DNA of 64,000 bases, from the NCBI GenBank assembly GCA_964490705.1, contig CAZBCG010000012.1, positions 20,575-84,574 on the forward strand. The letters run 5' to 3'. Source of the stretch: Fodinibius sp964490705 (lineage in GTDB: Bacteria > Bacteroidota > Rhodothermia > Balneolales > Balneolaceae). Below, in pieces: positions 26,844 through 36,975 of this stretch. The notes beneath the pieces are model-generated. The model was not told the origin of the DNA. It worked only from the letters and a program-made list of their open reading frames with translations, and ran no database searches. Positions within the stretch are counted from its first letter, which is position 1. The number at the start of each line of letters is the position of its first letter. The position numbers and the translations under genes were made by a program.

Positions 26844-27181
26844 TTAGAGTAAACGCTCCTGTTGTTGCAGGAATGCACAGCCAAATTGGCATATTCTGGG
26901 TGGCTCCGTACACACGGGGATAGCAATTCTAGTATTGTACGGATAGGCAATCTGTGTCATCAAAATTTCACCGTTAACAAGTACCAGCTGATCGAGATCA
27001 CTATTCCCATTAAACACCATATCCACCAAACGTTCCGGCATCATAGTAGCACTGTTCCCGTCGCTAACGTCCTCTTCCAACTGGATTTGATATCGGTATT
27101 GGTCCCAGATTCGAGCGGTGTTTTTCCAACCTCTGCCTCCAATACACAAAATAACTTTTCCAGCAGATTTTTTCTATTCAT
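26844..27181 (-). pseudogene. Possible frameshifted small gene, unrecognised
   Basis: This is the only coding-like signal in the 627-base gap after the PAS kinase gene. One minus-strand frame starts at the ATG ending at 27181 (MNRKNLLEKLFCVLEAEV) and stops after about 46 codons near 27042. A second frame overlapping from about 27080 reads on through LVDMVFNGNSDLDQLVLVNG to a stop at 26844. Joining them with one frame change would give about 113 residues. No family is recognised. It could equally be chance. Confidence 0.25.
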
Positions 27182-27332
27182 CACCAGTAACACCTCCCAA
27201 GGTCGTTATTTGCTTATTTAATAAATCTCTTACATACTTCAGATATCAATTGCAGCAAAAAATTATTCCGCTGTAAAACATTCATCACTGTTAAAACTAT
27301 TCAAGCCTTCTTAAATCCAACTACTGATCATT

Positions 27333-30300
27333 ATGAAAAAGCTGTCCCCTATTTTTCTCACATTATTGCTTTTCTGCGTAACTAATCTGCAAGCACAATC
27401 CAATACGCCCTTTGCGCGATTCCCCTCTATTAGTCCAGACGGATCCACCATCGCATTTTCGTACCAGGGTGATATCTGGACCGTACCTGCTGAAGGCGGT
27501 CGCGCACTGCGCATGACTGTTCATGAAGGATACGAAGGACGTCCACAGTGGAGTCCCAATGGGCAAAAAATTGCTTTTATCAGTGATCGCCACGGCAACG
27601 ATGATCTGTTTGTGATGAATGCCAACGGTAGCCAGCTGCAGCGCATAACCTATCATTCTACGGCGGATCAGCTTACGGGATGGACTCCCAATGACAAACT
27701 TATTTTTACCACTAATCGCTTGTATAACCAAGTGGAATGGGAGCCCGAAATTCATACCGTATCTGCCGAAGGCGGCACCCCGGAACGCTTTTTTAATTCT
27801 TTTGGGATGATGGCCACGATGTCTCCCGACGGCCGATACCTGGTATTTGTCCGCGGATACAATGGCGAATACCGCAAGCGCTATCGCGGTCCCGCTAACA
27901 AAGACCTGTGGGTCTATGACACTAAAGAAGATTCCTATCAGCAGCTGACCAATTTCGAGGGCAACGACATGTATCCCATTTTTTCGGGCAACACCCTTTA
28001 TTTTATCAGTGAGCGCAGTGGTACCTACAACATCTATAAAACCGGCTTCACCAAAAATGGAACCATGGGCAGCTCCCCAGAACAGGTTACCGACTTTGAT
28101 GGCGATGGCGTTCGCTATTTTGATGTGGGTAATGATGGAAATAAAATTGTCTTTGAACGAAAGACCGGCCTCTACACCATCAATGCCCAAAGTGGTTCCG
28201 CCAAACAACTGCCACTCGATGTATCTCAGGATGAGCGATACTACACTGTAGAGCGCAAGTCTTTTTCCGGGGATGCTGAAGAATTTGCCGTCTCTCCCAG
28301 CGGCGACTGGCTGGCGTTTGTGATTGAAGGCGAAATCTTTATTAAACATAACGATTCCGAAAAGTCGCGATCTGTTAAAGTAACCGATCATCCATTTCGC
28401 GACCGCGATGTATCGTTTTTAAACGATTCGACCCTCATTTTTGCCAGTGACCGTAACGGCCAATATGATTTTTATGCGGTACAGCCTGCGCAAAAAGACA
28501 AGAACGATCTTTTTGAAAGCCTGCAGTTTTCGACAACGCGGCTAACAAATACGGAGGCAGCCGAACGCAATCCCGTCATTTCGCCCAACGGCAAACAACT
28601 TGCCTTTAACCGCGGACGCGGACAACTGGTTGTTGCCGACATTAACGGCCGTGCCAGTCTTGGTGAAGAAACGACCCTGCTCGATACCGGCTGGGCTGAG
28701 GCCAGCGATGTAGCCTGGAGTCCCGACAGTAAATGGCTGGCGTACTCTATGCCCGATCTCGATTTTAATCACGAAATCTATATCCAGCCGGCGGATAACA
28801 GCAAGGAGCCGGTGAACGTCAGCAAACACCCGCGCCCCGATTCCGATCCCGTTTGGAGTCCTGACGGCAGCAAGCTGGGCTTCCTTTCCAACCGCAACAA
28901 CGGCGATGATGACGTCTGGTTTGCCTGGCTCAACCGCCGCGATTCGCAACGCACACAGCTCGAATGGGACAAAAGCGAAACACCGGAAGTCGTCTCGGCT
29001 AAAGACACTGTGGCAAAAAATGTAGAAATAGATTTCGACGGGCTGTACAAACGACTTCAGCAGGTAACATCTATGCCGGGCGACGAATCCGACATTGCCA
29101 TCTCCAAGGATGGACAAACATTCTACTTTGTGGGTGACGAAGCCGACGACGATCTCTACAAAGCCAAGTGGGACGGCAGCGATGTTTCGGCACTAACCGA
29201 AGGCGGAACCAATCCATACAGCGTTCGTCTTAACACGAAACTCAACGCTCTTTACCTGATGCAGCGCGGGGGGCAAATCGGTCGGTACAATCTTGATTCC
29301 AATAAGCTCGAGCGACTGCCATTCTCAGCCAAGATGAATGTCAATCACAAGAAACAACGTGAGCAGATTTTTGAGGAAGCATGGCGCAAACTTAACGTCA
29401 ATTTTTATGATCCCAACTTTCACGGGCAGGATTGGCAACAGATTCATGATCATTATAAACCCTGGGTCCTCCAAACCTCTTCCGACCAAGATTTTGAGGA
29501 CGTGATGAATATGATGCTCGGCGAACTCAATTCCAGCCACATGGGTTTTTACGGATCCGATCGTGCTGAAACACAGGAACTGGAAACCGGCATGCTGGGT
29601 GTAGAAGTTGAGCCTGTATCCAACGGCGTTCGGGTAGAACGTGTGGTGCCCAATTCGCCCGCCGACCGCGAAGTTAGTACGCTTAATGTCGAGGATATCA
29701 TTACTGCAGTCGATGGCCAGTCGGTAGCTCAAGTTTCTAATTTCTACAGCTTGCTGGCCGACAAAGTGGATACGCCCACGCTGTTACAGGTTCAAAATAA
29801 TGCCGGTGAAAGCCGAGAAGTTGTTATTGAACCAACCGACGATCTCGGCGATCAGCTTTATAGCCAATGGGTGGAAAAGCGCAAAGAACTCACCGAGGAA
29901 TATTCCGATGGGCAACTCGGATACATCCACGTAGAAGGAATGAACTGGCCCAGCTTTGAGCGATTTGAACGCGAACTGGTAGCCACCGGCGAAGGCAAAA
30001 AAGGCATCGTTATTGACGTACGGTATAACGGCGGCGGCTGGACAACCGATTATCTGCTTACCGTGCTCCAGTATCAGCAGCACGCCTATACCATTCCACG
30101 CGGTTCGACGCCCAATCTCGAGAACAACAAGACGAAATTTCGTGAGCATTATCCGTTCGGGGAGCGCCTGCCGCTGTCGAGCTGGACCAGCAACGCCATC
30201 ACATTAGCGAATCAAAACAGCTACTCCAATGCCGAAATATTTTCACATGCTTTCAAAAACCTGGATCTGGGCACGCTCGTAGGCGAACCTACGTTTGGCG

Positions 30301-30518
30301 CTGTGATTTCTACGGGCGGCGCCGGTCTGATGGGCGGATCATACGTACGCCTGCCATTCCGCGGCTGGTATGTAAAAAAGACCAATAAAAATATGGAGCA
30401 TGGTCCCGCAGTACCTGATATCGAAGTCGATAATACACCCGACTATCGCAAAGAGGGCGACACCCAACTTAAGCGTGCGGTCAATGAGCTTTTGAATCAG
30501 ATTGAGAATGAAGAGTAA
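27333..30518 (+). CDS. Tricorn-like S41 protease with beta-propeller and PDZ domains
   Basis: 1061 residues. After a signal peptide (LLLFCVTNLQAQ) comes a TolB/WD40-like propeller region (about 25-560) with repeated SPDG and W-S-P-D/N-G blades. A tricorn C1-like helical region contains the His of LNSSHMGFYG. A PDZ domain (about 755-840) and an S41 core (about 850-1040) follow, with DVRYNGGGW, the Ser nucleophile in QNSYSNAEIFSHAFK and a terminal Glu region KNMEHGPAVPD. Tricorn homologues degrade oligopeptides. The signal peptide places this one in the periplasm, where it probably feeds peptide uptake. It is transcribed alone. Confidence 0.93.
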   Translation: MKKLSPIFLTLLLFCVTNLQAQSNTPFARFPSISPDGSTIAFSYQGDIWTVPAEGGRALRMTVHEGYEGRPQWSPNGQKIAFISDRHGNDDLFVMNANGSQLQRITYHSTADQLTGWTPNDKLIFTTNRLYNQVEWEPEIHTVSAEGGTPERFFNSFGMMATMSPDGRYLVFVRGYNGEYRKRYRGPANKDLWVYDTKEDSYQQLTNFEGNDMYPIFSGNTLYFISERSGTYNIYKTGFTKNGTMGSSPEQVTDFDGDGVRYFDVGNDGNKIVFERKTGLYTINAQSGSAKQLPLDVSQDERYYTVERKSFSGDAEEFAVSPSGDWLAFVIEGEIFIKHNDSEKSRSVKVTDHPFRDRDVSFLNDSTLIFASDRNGQYDFYAVQPAQKDKNDLFESLQFSTTRLTNTEAAERNPVISPNGKQLAFNRGRGQLVVADINGRASLGEETTLLDTGWAEASDVAWSPDSKWLAYSMPDLDFNHEIYIQPADNSKEPVNVSKHPRPDSDPVWSPDGSKLGFLSNRNNGDDDVWFAWLNRRDSQRTQLEWDKSETPEVVSAKDTVAKNVEIDFDGLYKRLQQVTSMPGDESDIAISKDGQTFYFVGDEADDDLYKAKWDGSDVSALTEGGTNPYSVRLNTKLNALYLMQRGGQIGRYNLDSNKLERLPFSAKMNVNHKKQREQIFEEAWRKLNVNFYDPNFHGQDWQQIHDHYKPWVLQTSSDQDFEDVMNMMLGELNSSHMGFYGSDRAETQELETGMLGVEVEPVSNGVRVERVVPNSPADREVSTLNVEDIITAVDGQSVAQVSNFYSLLADKVDTPTLLQVQNNAGESREVVIEPTDDLGDQLYSQWVEKRKELTEEYSDGQLGYIHVEGMNWPSFERFERELVATGEGKKGIVIDVRYNGGGWTTDYLLTVLQYQQHAYTIPRGSTPNLENNKTKFREHYPFGERLPLSSWTSNAITLANQNSYSNAEIFSHAFKNLDLGTLVGEPTFGAVISTGGAGLMGGSYVRLPFRGWYVKKTNKNMEHGPAVPDIEVDNTPDYRKEGDTQLKRAVNELLNQIENEE

Positions 30519-30608
30519 TCGTTCTTAAAACTGATCTTTAGGCACTGTCTTTTAGAGGCAGTACCTTTAAAAATATTGACAAGTAAAGGATCGAAATTGC
30601 CTGAACAA

Positions 30609-32624
30609 TTATCGTTCGACGCTCAAAAACTTAGCATTAATAGCCACGATTACCGTACTCAATGACATTAATACAGCTCCAACGGCAGGGCTCAGAACAA
30701 TTCCATAGCTCACAAGCACACCGGCCGCCAATGGAATAGCAAGCGCATTGTATCCCGTAGCCCAAAAAAGATTCTGGATCATTTTATTATACGTAGATTT
30801 TGCTAGCTGAATTATAGCCGCAACATCATTGGGATTACTGTCAGTTAAAATGATATCCGCTGTTTCCACGGCCACATCCGAGCCCGCACCAATGGCTATT
30901 CCTACATCAGCTTGTGCTAAAGCGGGTGCATCATTGACCCCGTCGCCGGTCATAGCTACGTTCAGTCCCCAAGATTGTACTTCTTTAATCTTAGCTGATT
31001 TCTCATCAGGCAATACTTCGGCGAAGAACTCATCCAGGCCTAATTCATCAGCTACAAAAGCAGCGGTCTGCCGGTTATCACCAGTCAACATCATACACTG
31101 AATGCCCAAATTCTTAAGTTTTTGAATAGCTTCGTAGGAACTCTCCCGGATTTGATCGCCCAATGCTATGGCCCCTTCCAACTGATCATCCACAAGTACA
31201 AAGACTACCGTTTTACCCTGACCGGATAATTCTTCGTACTGATCTCGAGGCAACGCAATATTTTCTTCCCTGAGATAACCGGGACTTACAACCAAGATAG
31301 ACTTTCCATTAACGTTACCCTTGATTCCTTTGCCCGTAATCGAACTAAAGTCATCAACTGCATAACTGCCATCAGCGGCATTTAAAATACCTTTTGCCAA
31401 TGGATGCTCAGAATTCTGCTCGACAGAAGCCGCAAGTTTTAACAGCTCATCTTTGGAGTAATCATTGAACGTCAGTACATCGGTTACTCCAAACTCTCCC
31501 TTGGTTAGCGTACCCGTTTTATCAAAAACAAGAGCATCGATGTTTCGTGCCTGCTCAAAGGCCGCCCGGTTGCGAATCAAGAAACCGTTTTGGGCAGCCA
31601 ATGATGTAGATACGGCCACTACTAACGGTACGGCTAATCCCAAGGCATGTGGACAGGTGATCACCATTACGGTTACGGTTCGCTCTAAGGCAAACACAAA
31701 ACTTTGCGTTGACCAGAAGGTCCAACCAAAGAAGGTGAGGGCTCCAGCCCCAAGAGCGATAACCGTCAACCAAAAAGCTGCGCGGTTGGCCAGGTCTTGC
31801 GTGCGCGATTTACTTTCCTGCGCCTGACGTACCAAGTCGATGACTTGCGAGAGGAAAGAATCTTCACCTGTTTTCTCAACTTTGACCGTTAGCGATCCTT
31901 CTCCGTTCACCGAACCACCTATTACTTCATCACCCTGTTCTTTAGATACAGGTTTTGACTCACCGGTCATCAGTGATTCATTGACAGATGATTCTCCCTC
32001 CACCACTACTCCATCCGCAGGTACTTTTTCGCCGGGCTTAATCAGCAATTGATCGCCGGGCGTCAGCTCCTCTAGTGGGATGTCTTCTGTAGAACCGTCA
32101 GCCTTCAATTTATGAGCCTCGCTGGGCATTAGCTTAGCGAGCTCTTCCAAAGCTTTTGAGGCGCTCATTACCGATCGCATCTCAATCCAGTGTCCGACCA
32201 GCATAATATCCACTAAGGTAGCCAACTCCCAGAAGAATACTTGCCCCTCTACACCAAACACAACAACTGAACTGTAGATATAAGCAACCGAAATCGCAAG
32301 ACCGATCAGGGTCATCATGCCCGGCTCTTTCTTCTTGAGCTCTTGGAACAATCCTTTTAAAAACGGCCAACCGCCATAGAAAAAGACAAAGGTAGAAAGA
32401 GCAAAAGAAATGTAAAGATCACCGGCAAAATGCAGCGTATCTCCAAACCCTAAAAATCCCTGGATCATATGGGAAAGCAGCAGGATTGGAATGGTAACAA
32501 TTAGCGAGATCCAAAACCGCTTTTTGAACTCTTCTATCATCTGTGCATGATGATCGTGATGACTTGCCTGCTTGTGCTTGCTGGAATGATCATTATGGTG
32601 GTTCCTATGTTTATTCTCAGTCAT
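30609..32624 (-). CDS. copB: CopB-type copper-exporting P1B ATPase
   Basis: 671 residues from the ATG at 32624, preferred over the upstream TTG because GAAGAA precedes it. The N-terminus is His-rich (HRNHHNDHSSKHKQ and HHDHH) with no HMA Cys domain. The transmembrane metal motif is CPH (ITCPHALGLA), which marks the CopB-type (P1B-3) subgroup exporting copper to the periplasm. The P-type core is complete: TGES, DKTGTLTKGE, EHPLAKG, MLTGDNRQTA and TGDGVNDAPAL. About eight membrane segments are seen. The remains of an outer-membrane CopB/PcoB gene lie just upstream on the same strand. Confidence 0.95.
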   Translation of the reverse strand: MTENKHRNHHNDHSSKHKQASHHDHHAQMIEEFKKRFWISLIVTIPILLLSHMIQGFLGFGDTLHFAGDLYISFALSTFVFFYGGWPFLKGLFQELKKKEPGMMTLIGLAISVAYIYSSVVVFGVEGQVFFWELATLVDIMLVGHWIEMRSVMSASKALEELAKLMPSEAHKLKADGSTEDIPLEELTPGDQLLIKPGEKVPADGVVVEGESSVNESLMTGESKPVSKEQGDEVIGGSVNGEGSLTVKVEKTGEDSFLSQVIDLVRQAQESKSRTQDLANRAAFWLTVIALGAGALTFFGWTFWSTQSFVFALERTVTVMVITCPHALGLAVPLVVAVSTSLAAQNGFLIRNRAAFEQARNIDALVFDKTGTLTKGEFGVTDVLTFNDYSKDELLKLAASVEQNSEHPLAKGILNAADGSYAVDDFSSITGKGIKGNVNGKSILVVSPGYLREENIALPRDQYEELSGQGKTVVFVLVDDQLEGAIALGDQIRESSYEAIQKLKNLGIQCMMLTGDNRQTAAFVADELGLDEFFAEVLPDEKSAKIKEVQSWGLNVAMTGDGVNDAPALAQADVGIAIGAGSDVAVETADIILTDSNPNDVAAIIQLAKSTYNKMIQNLFWATGYNALAIPLAAGVLVSYGIVLSPAVGAVLMSLSTVIVAINAKFLSVER

Positions 32625-32704
32625 AATATTCTTCGCCAATGAATTTTGATTCCAAATATATTAAAACCACATTCGAACTCCGCCGAGCAGGCTTACGCTA
32701 CTTA

Positions 32705-32920
32705 CTACATGCCCAGTCTGGGCTCCCAGTTGATACCGATATAGAGCGCAAATTCCTGCGCGAACTCGTAGCGGAACCGGAACCCAAGTCCAATATATTG
32801 GCTGACCAATCAGTCTTGGGTAAACAGCAGGTTGTACTCGGCTTTAGCGAAGCAGAAAAATCACCAGCTTCACTAATATACATGTGGCCTTCACTCCAAT
32901 GGCCATACAATGAGAGATAA
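32705..32920 (-). pseudogene. Remnant of outer-membrane copper resistance protein B (CopB/PcoB)
   Basis: Two minus-strand frames together recall the C-terminal barrel of CopB/PcoB. The first reads SEGHMYISEAGDFSASLK, like the 'ALFVSEDGDVSARLE' region. Then, after a frame change, AEYNLLFTQD-stop-LVSQ is followed by YIGLGFRYEFAQEFALYIG and INWEPRLGM. The internal TGA stands where Trp would fit, and the loop between the LTQ and LRYE blocks seems shortened. No N-terminal part is found upstream. It lies about 80 bases upstream of the CopB ATPase gene, in the same orientation, as expected for a former copper-resistance operon. Confidence 0.7.
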
Positions 32921-33052
32921 ATTGTAAAAAAATATTCTCAAACCTGTTACAACAGATTAGTATTAATGTGTAAAAATTTTGGGCTTACCCAAGATACTCA
33001 CCCTTCTTCATTCCAACGACTTTGGCCAATAATAAAACAGAACCAAAACTTG

Positions 33053-33075
33053 TTATTTAGAATTAATCTAAATAA
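33053..33075. promoter_or_regulatory. Metal-regulator-like operator, copy 1
   Basis: A perfect inverted repeat: TTATTTAGA (33053-33061), 5-base spacer ATTAA, TCTAAATAA (33067-33075). It is upstream of the TonB receptor/PepSY genes; a DtxR-type regulator is encoded 4 kb away. Confidence 0.65.
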
Positions 33076-33087
33076 TTTCAGCGCCTG

Positions 33088-33110
33088 TTATTTAAAAACG
33101 GTCTAAATAA
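33088..33110. promoter_or_regulatory. Metal-regulator-like operator, copy 2
   Basis: TTATTTAAA, AACGG, TCTAAATAA: the same layout as copy 1 with one arm mismatch and a start-to-start distance of 35 bases. Both lie within 200 bases of the receptor start. The remaining part of this 320-base gap shows no other gene. Confidence 0.65.
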
Positions 33111-33243
33111 AAAGTCAAGTTTTAAATGGCTAAAATTTTCGTCTCAACATAACTCTGACAACCCCATAAATACCGTTGCTGATAACAAACCGAAACAAAC
33201 TCAAAATCCTAATAAATACTTGTACAGTAGGTTAAGGAACAAT

Positions 33244-35631
33244 ATGAACTCCATTAAAAACGCACCCTTCCTGAAACTCTCTTTCTTTATTTTCCTTTTT
33301 GCTTTCGCAACAACTGCTTTCGGGCAGTCGGCTAAAATTCAGGGACAAGTTACCAACTCCGATCAGAAACCTGTCCCGGATATTAATGTAGCCCTGCAAG
33401 GCACCCAATTTGGCGATGCCAGCGATGCATATGGAAATTATTCTATTAACAATATTCCCGCCGGCGATTACATCCTGGTAGTGTCCGGTGTGGGATATAC
33501 CAACCAACGGCAGTCCATTTCAGTAGAAAGCGGCGAACAGTTATCCATTAACGTTACGCTTTCCAACTCGAATGAAAAGCTGCAGGGAATCGTCGTCGAG
33601 GGCAGTAAAATCAATAAGTTCGCTACCCAGATGAGTGAATATGTGGCCAAGGTTCCAGTTCAGAATCTGGAAAATCCACAGGTGTATAATACTGTCAATG
33701 CCGAGCTTATTGACGATCAGGTAATTACTGAGTTTGATGACGTTTTAAAAAATGCGCCCGGTGTCTTTCAACTTTGGGAATCAACAGGTCGCGGTGGCGA
33801 TGGCTCGGGCTATTATTCGATTCGCGGATTTTCGGTCCAGCCCAATATGCTTAACGGCTTGCCTTCATTGACCAACGGCTCCCTTGATCCCGCAAATGTG
33901 GAGCGAGTTGAACTTATCAAAGGACCTTCTGCTACTCTTTTTGGAACCAGTGTTACCTCTTATGGCGGACTTATTAATATCGTCACAAAGAAACCCTACG
34001 ATACCTTTGGAGGCGATATTTCGTACCGCACCGGCAGCTTTGGATTGAACCGCATATCAGCGGATATAAATACTCCGATTAGCGCTGAAGAAGAAGTTGC
34101 GTTACGCATAAACGGTGCATATGACAAACGAAACAGTTTCCAGGATACCGGATTCTCGGAGTCTTATTTCTTGGCACCGTCGCTCTCATATCAGGTTAAT
34201 GACGATCTCTCATTCCTGATAAACACCGAGCTCTACCACTCCGAGAGTACCAATCCCACCATGTTGTTTCTGAATCGTTCTGCCTCGCTGAGTGCCAATA
34301 ACATTTCAGAACTGAATTACAACAACGAAAATTCTTACACCACCAATGATCTCACAATCAGCAATCCGGTATTTCGTCTGCAAAGTAAAATGACGTATCA
34401 CCTTTCTGATAATTGGACATCTGAAACTGTTCTTTCACGAAGCTCTGCAAAGTCCGAGGGATACTACAGCTATATCTCTACCATCGGCATACCCGGATCG
34501 GTTTACGGCCGATATATTAGTGACCAAAATTCTACGACCATCGGTACCGATATTCAGCAGAACTTTAAAGGTGATTTCGAGCTGGCCGGACTTCGCAACC
34601 GAATGGTTATCGGACTCGATTTCTATCAACAAAATGTCACAAACAACAGCACCGGCTATATCGCCTACGATTCGTTTGATATGAGTAGTTCTGCCCCGGT
34701 GCCGGCAATCTCAAAAGCCGCCGTCGATACCATGCTGGCCAATGCCGGAGTGGGCAAAAGTCAATCAGAACAGCAGGTGTATAGCGCCTATATTTCGGAT
34801 GTGATTACTGTATTGCCACAACTGTCGGCGATGGTTAGCCTCCGGTTGGATCACTTTGTGGAAAATGGAAGTCCCACTACGGAGGATGACGATTTTGAAC
34901 AGACCACCCTGTCTCCCAAATTCGGGCTCGTTTATCAGCCAATCAAAGAAAAAGTATCGCTGTTCGCCAACTACATGAACAGCTTCAACAATGTAGCACC
35001 GGTTACTGCGGGTAATGATATCCTCAACTTTGAACCCGAACGTGCCAACCAGTGGGAAGCGGGCATTAAAACCAGCCTGATGGATAACCGGCTAAATATT
35101 ACAGCAAGCTACTACGATATTCGGGTATCAAATATTGTTCGGCAAGATCCTAGTGATCCCAACAAACGTCTCCAGGACGGCGAAAATTACAGCCGGGGCG
35201 TGGAGTTTAACCTTAATGCTTCTCCGGTGAATGGTTTGAATATTACCGCGGGATACAGCCACAACAGCAGCGAAGTAACAGTTACCAGTGACGATGCACT
35301 TCGCGGACGTCGTCCAGAGCGAGCCGGACCTTCTGATCTGGTCAACGGCTGGATTAGCTATCGCCTAACCAGCGGAGCATTCAAAGGCTTGGGACTTGGA
35401 ATTGGCGGAAATTACGCCAGCGACAATTACGTAATCAACCGTTCCACCACCGGCCGATTTACCATTCCGTCATATACCGTATTCAACGGCTCAATCTTTT
35501 ACGATGCTAAAACCTATCGCCTGGATCTGAAAGTCAACAACTTTACCGACGAAGAATACTACAACGGATGGTCAACGGTTAATCCGCAAGCACCGCGTAG
35601 TATCACTGCCGGATTTACCTACAAATTCTAA
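33244..35631 (+). CDS. TonB-dependent siderophore receptor-like outer-membrane protein
   Basis: 795 residues from the ATG at 33244, which has AAGGA six bases upstream (the frame also contains an earlier, weaker start). A signal peptide ends at about TTAFGQ. A carboxypeptidase-regulatory-like domain (about 28-105) precedes the plug (about 125-260, with IRGFSVQPNMLNG and ERVELIKGPSATLFG). The beta-barrel ends in FTYKF. The downstream PepSY reductase and upstream metal operators point to ferric-siderophore import. Seven bases separate it from the PepSY gene. Confidence 0.93.
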   Translation: MNSIKNAPFLKLSFFIFLFAFATTAFGQSAKIQGQVTNSDQKPVPDINVALQGTQFGDASDAYGNYSINNIPAGDYILVVSGVGYTNQRQSISVESGEQLSINVTLSNSNEKLQGIVVEGSKINKFATQMSEYVAKVPVQNLENPQVYNTVNAELIDDQVITEFDDVLKNAPGVFQLWESTGRGGDGSGYYSIRGFSVQPNMLNGLPSLTNGSLDPANVERVELIKGPSATLFGTSVTSYGGLINIVTKKPYDTFGGDISYRTGSFGLNRISADINTPISAEEEVALRINGAYDKRNSFQDTGFSESYFLAPSLSYQVNDDLSFLINTELYHSESTNPTMLFLNRSASLSANNISELNYNNENSYTTNDLTISNPVFRLQSKMTYHLSDNWTSETVLSRSSAKSEGYYSYISTIGIPGSVYGRYISDQNSTTIGTDIQQNFKGDFELAGLRNRMVIGLDFYQQNVTNNSTGYIAYDSFDMSSSAPVPAISKAAVDTMLANAGVGKSQSEQQVYSAYISDVITVLPQLSAMVSLRLDHFVENGSPTTEDDDFEQTTLSPKFGLVYQPIKEKVSLFANYMNSFNNVAPVTAGNDILNFEPERANQWEAGIKTSLMDNRLNITASYYDIRVSNIVRQDPSDPNKRLQDGENYSRGVEFNLNASPVNGLNITAGYSHNSSEVTVTSDDALRGRRPERAGPSDLVNGWISYRLTSGAFKGLGLGIGGNYASDNYVINRSTTGRFTIPSYTVFNGSIFYDAKTYRLDLKVNNFTDEEYYNGWSTVNPQAPRSITAGFTYKF

Positions 35632-35637
35632 GCGGTT

Positions 35638-36858
35638 ATGCCTTCATTTAAAGATATCGTATTATTTGCCCATCGCTGGCTCGGTCTTATCACCGGGCTG
35701 GTGGTAGTTATTTTAAGTATCACGGGCTGCCTTTTCGTTTTTCATCAAGAAATTTCAAACATCGTCCGCCACGATACTTTTTATGCGGATGAGGTTCCTG
35801 CAAACCGGCAGACCTTGCCTGTCAAAGAGCTCCAGCAAAAAGCAGCCGATGCTCTGGATACCGACCGTCTGCCCTATGGATTGACCACCTACAAAAATCC
35901 CCAAAAAAACTGGTCGGCCATGCTGTATAGAGGCGGCGTGGATTCATGGACCTATTTCGGGACGATGGAAGTCTATAAGACGGCCTACATAAATCCCTAT
36001 AGTGGAGAAGTTGAGGGAATCGTCAACGAAAAAACCGATTTTTTTCAAATCATGAAGGGCATCCACTGGAGTCTGCTGCTGGCTACGCCCATCGGCCAGC
36101 CGATTGTCGTTTGGAGCACGGTTATTTTTATCGTGTTGATGATTACCGGGATGGTGCTGTGGTGGCCCAAAAAGTGGAATAAATCCGGCAAGCAGAAGAG
36201 CTTCAAAATCAAGTGGGGATCGACCTGGCGTCGCGTCAACTACGATCTGCACAACGTGCTGGGCTTTTATTTTTTGATCATCAGCCTGATTATCGCCTTC
36301 ACCGGGCTTTACTGGTACTTCCCCAGTGCCAAGAAAGCACTTCATTTTGTGGGCACCGGCGAATTCAAACTGCCGGCTGAGGAGCACAAAGAGTATGTAT
36401 CAGCCGCCTCACCTGAGGATGGCGTCGAATCCCCAATGCAGGTTACCTACCGTAAAGCCTGGAATCAAAACCCAGAGGCAAACCGCATCAGTTTTATTAG
36501 ACCAGCTAACAGCAGTGGGACGATCACAGCTACCGTATATCCGGACGGACAAACGTACTACGAACATTTTCACTTGAATTACGACCAATACACCGGAGAA
36601 CTCATTGCGGAAGAAAGTTACGACGACAAAAATGCCGGCGAAAAGCTCTTGGCGATGAATTATGACATCCATGTAGGAGCCATCGGCGGACTGCCGGGTA
36701 AAATCATTGCATTCCTGGCCAGTTTGGTTTGCGGTAGCCTCCCCATCACCGGCTTTATCATCTGGTGGGATCGCAAGAAAAGAGAGTGGAAACGTGAAAA
36801 GCGATTGGTGGAACGCCGCAAAAAATCGGACGCTCCAAGAGAACGAATACCTGTATAA
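35638..36858 (+). CDS. PepSY-domain inner-membrane protein (PiuB/FsqE-like siderophore reductase)
   Basis: 406 residues. Four main membrane segments (about 8-35, 145-180, 205-230, 355-385), PepSY-type periplasmic regions, and conserved His residues in FAHRWLG, KGIHWSL, DLHNVLG and DIHVG fit haem-binding PepSY-TM proteins. These reduce ferric siderophores in the periplasm to release iron. It is the second gene of the receptor operon and terminates with a charged cytoplasmic tail. Function is inferred from family and neighbour. Confidence 0.9.
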   Translation: MPSFKDIVLFAHRWLGLITGLVVVILSITGCLFVFHQEISNIVRHDTFYADEVPANRQTLPVKELQQKAADALDTDRLPYGLTTYKNPQKNWSAMLYRGGVDSWTYFGTMEVYKTAYINPYSGEVEGIVNEKTDFFQIMKGIHWSLLLATPIGQPIVVWSTVIFIVLMITGMVLWWPKKWNKSGKQKSFKIKWGSTWRRVNYDLHNVLGFYFLIISLIIAFTGLYWYFPSAKKALHFVGTGEFKLPAEEHKEYVSAASPEDGVESPMQVTYRKAWNQNPEANRISFIRPANSSGTITATVYPDGQTYYEHFHLNYDQYTGELIAEESYDDKNAGEKLLAMNYDIHVGAIGGLPGKIIAFLASLVCGSLPITGFIIWWDRKKREWKREKRLVERRKKSDAPRERIPV

Positions 36859-36975
36859 CGATGGAAGTTTTAAGCAGCAAAGAGAAGCTAAGTATAATGC
36901 TTCAAATCCTTTCTGAGCTTCTCCAGTAAAATCAGTACCAACTTCACAAGACCCAACTGAAATATTGGGATGGCG

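Noticed and set aside
27363..28391. 342-codon minus-strand frame
   Set aside because: Antisense to the propeller region of the tricorn-like protease; composition follows the sense gene.
32639..32920. 93-codon plus-strand frame
   Set aside because: It overlaps, on the opposite strand, sequence that reads as CopB/PcoB C-terminus; it has no recognisable domain of its own.
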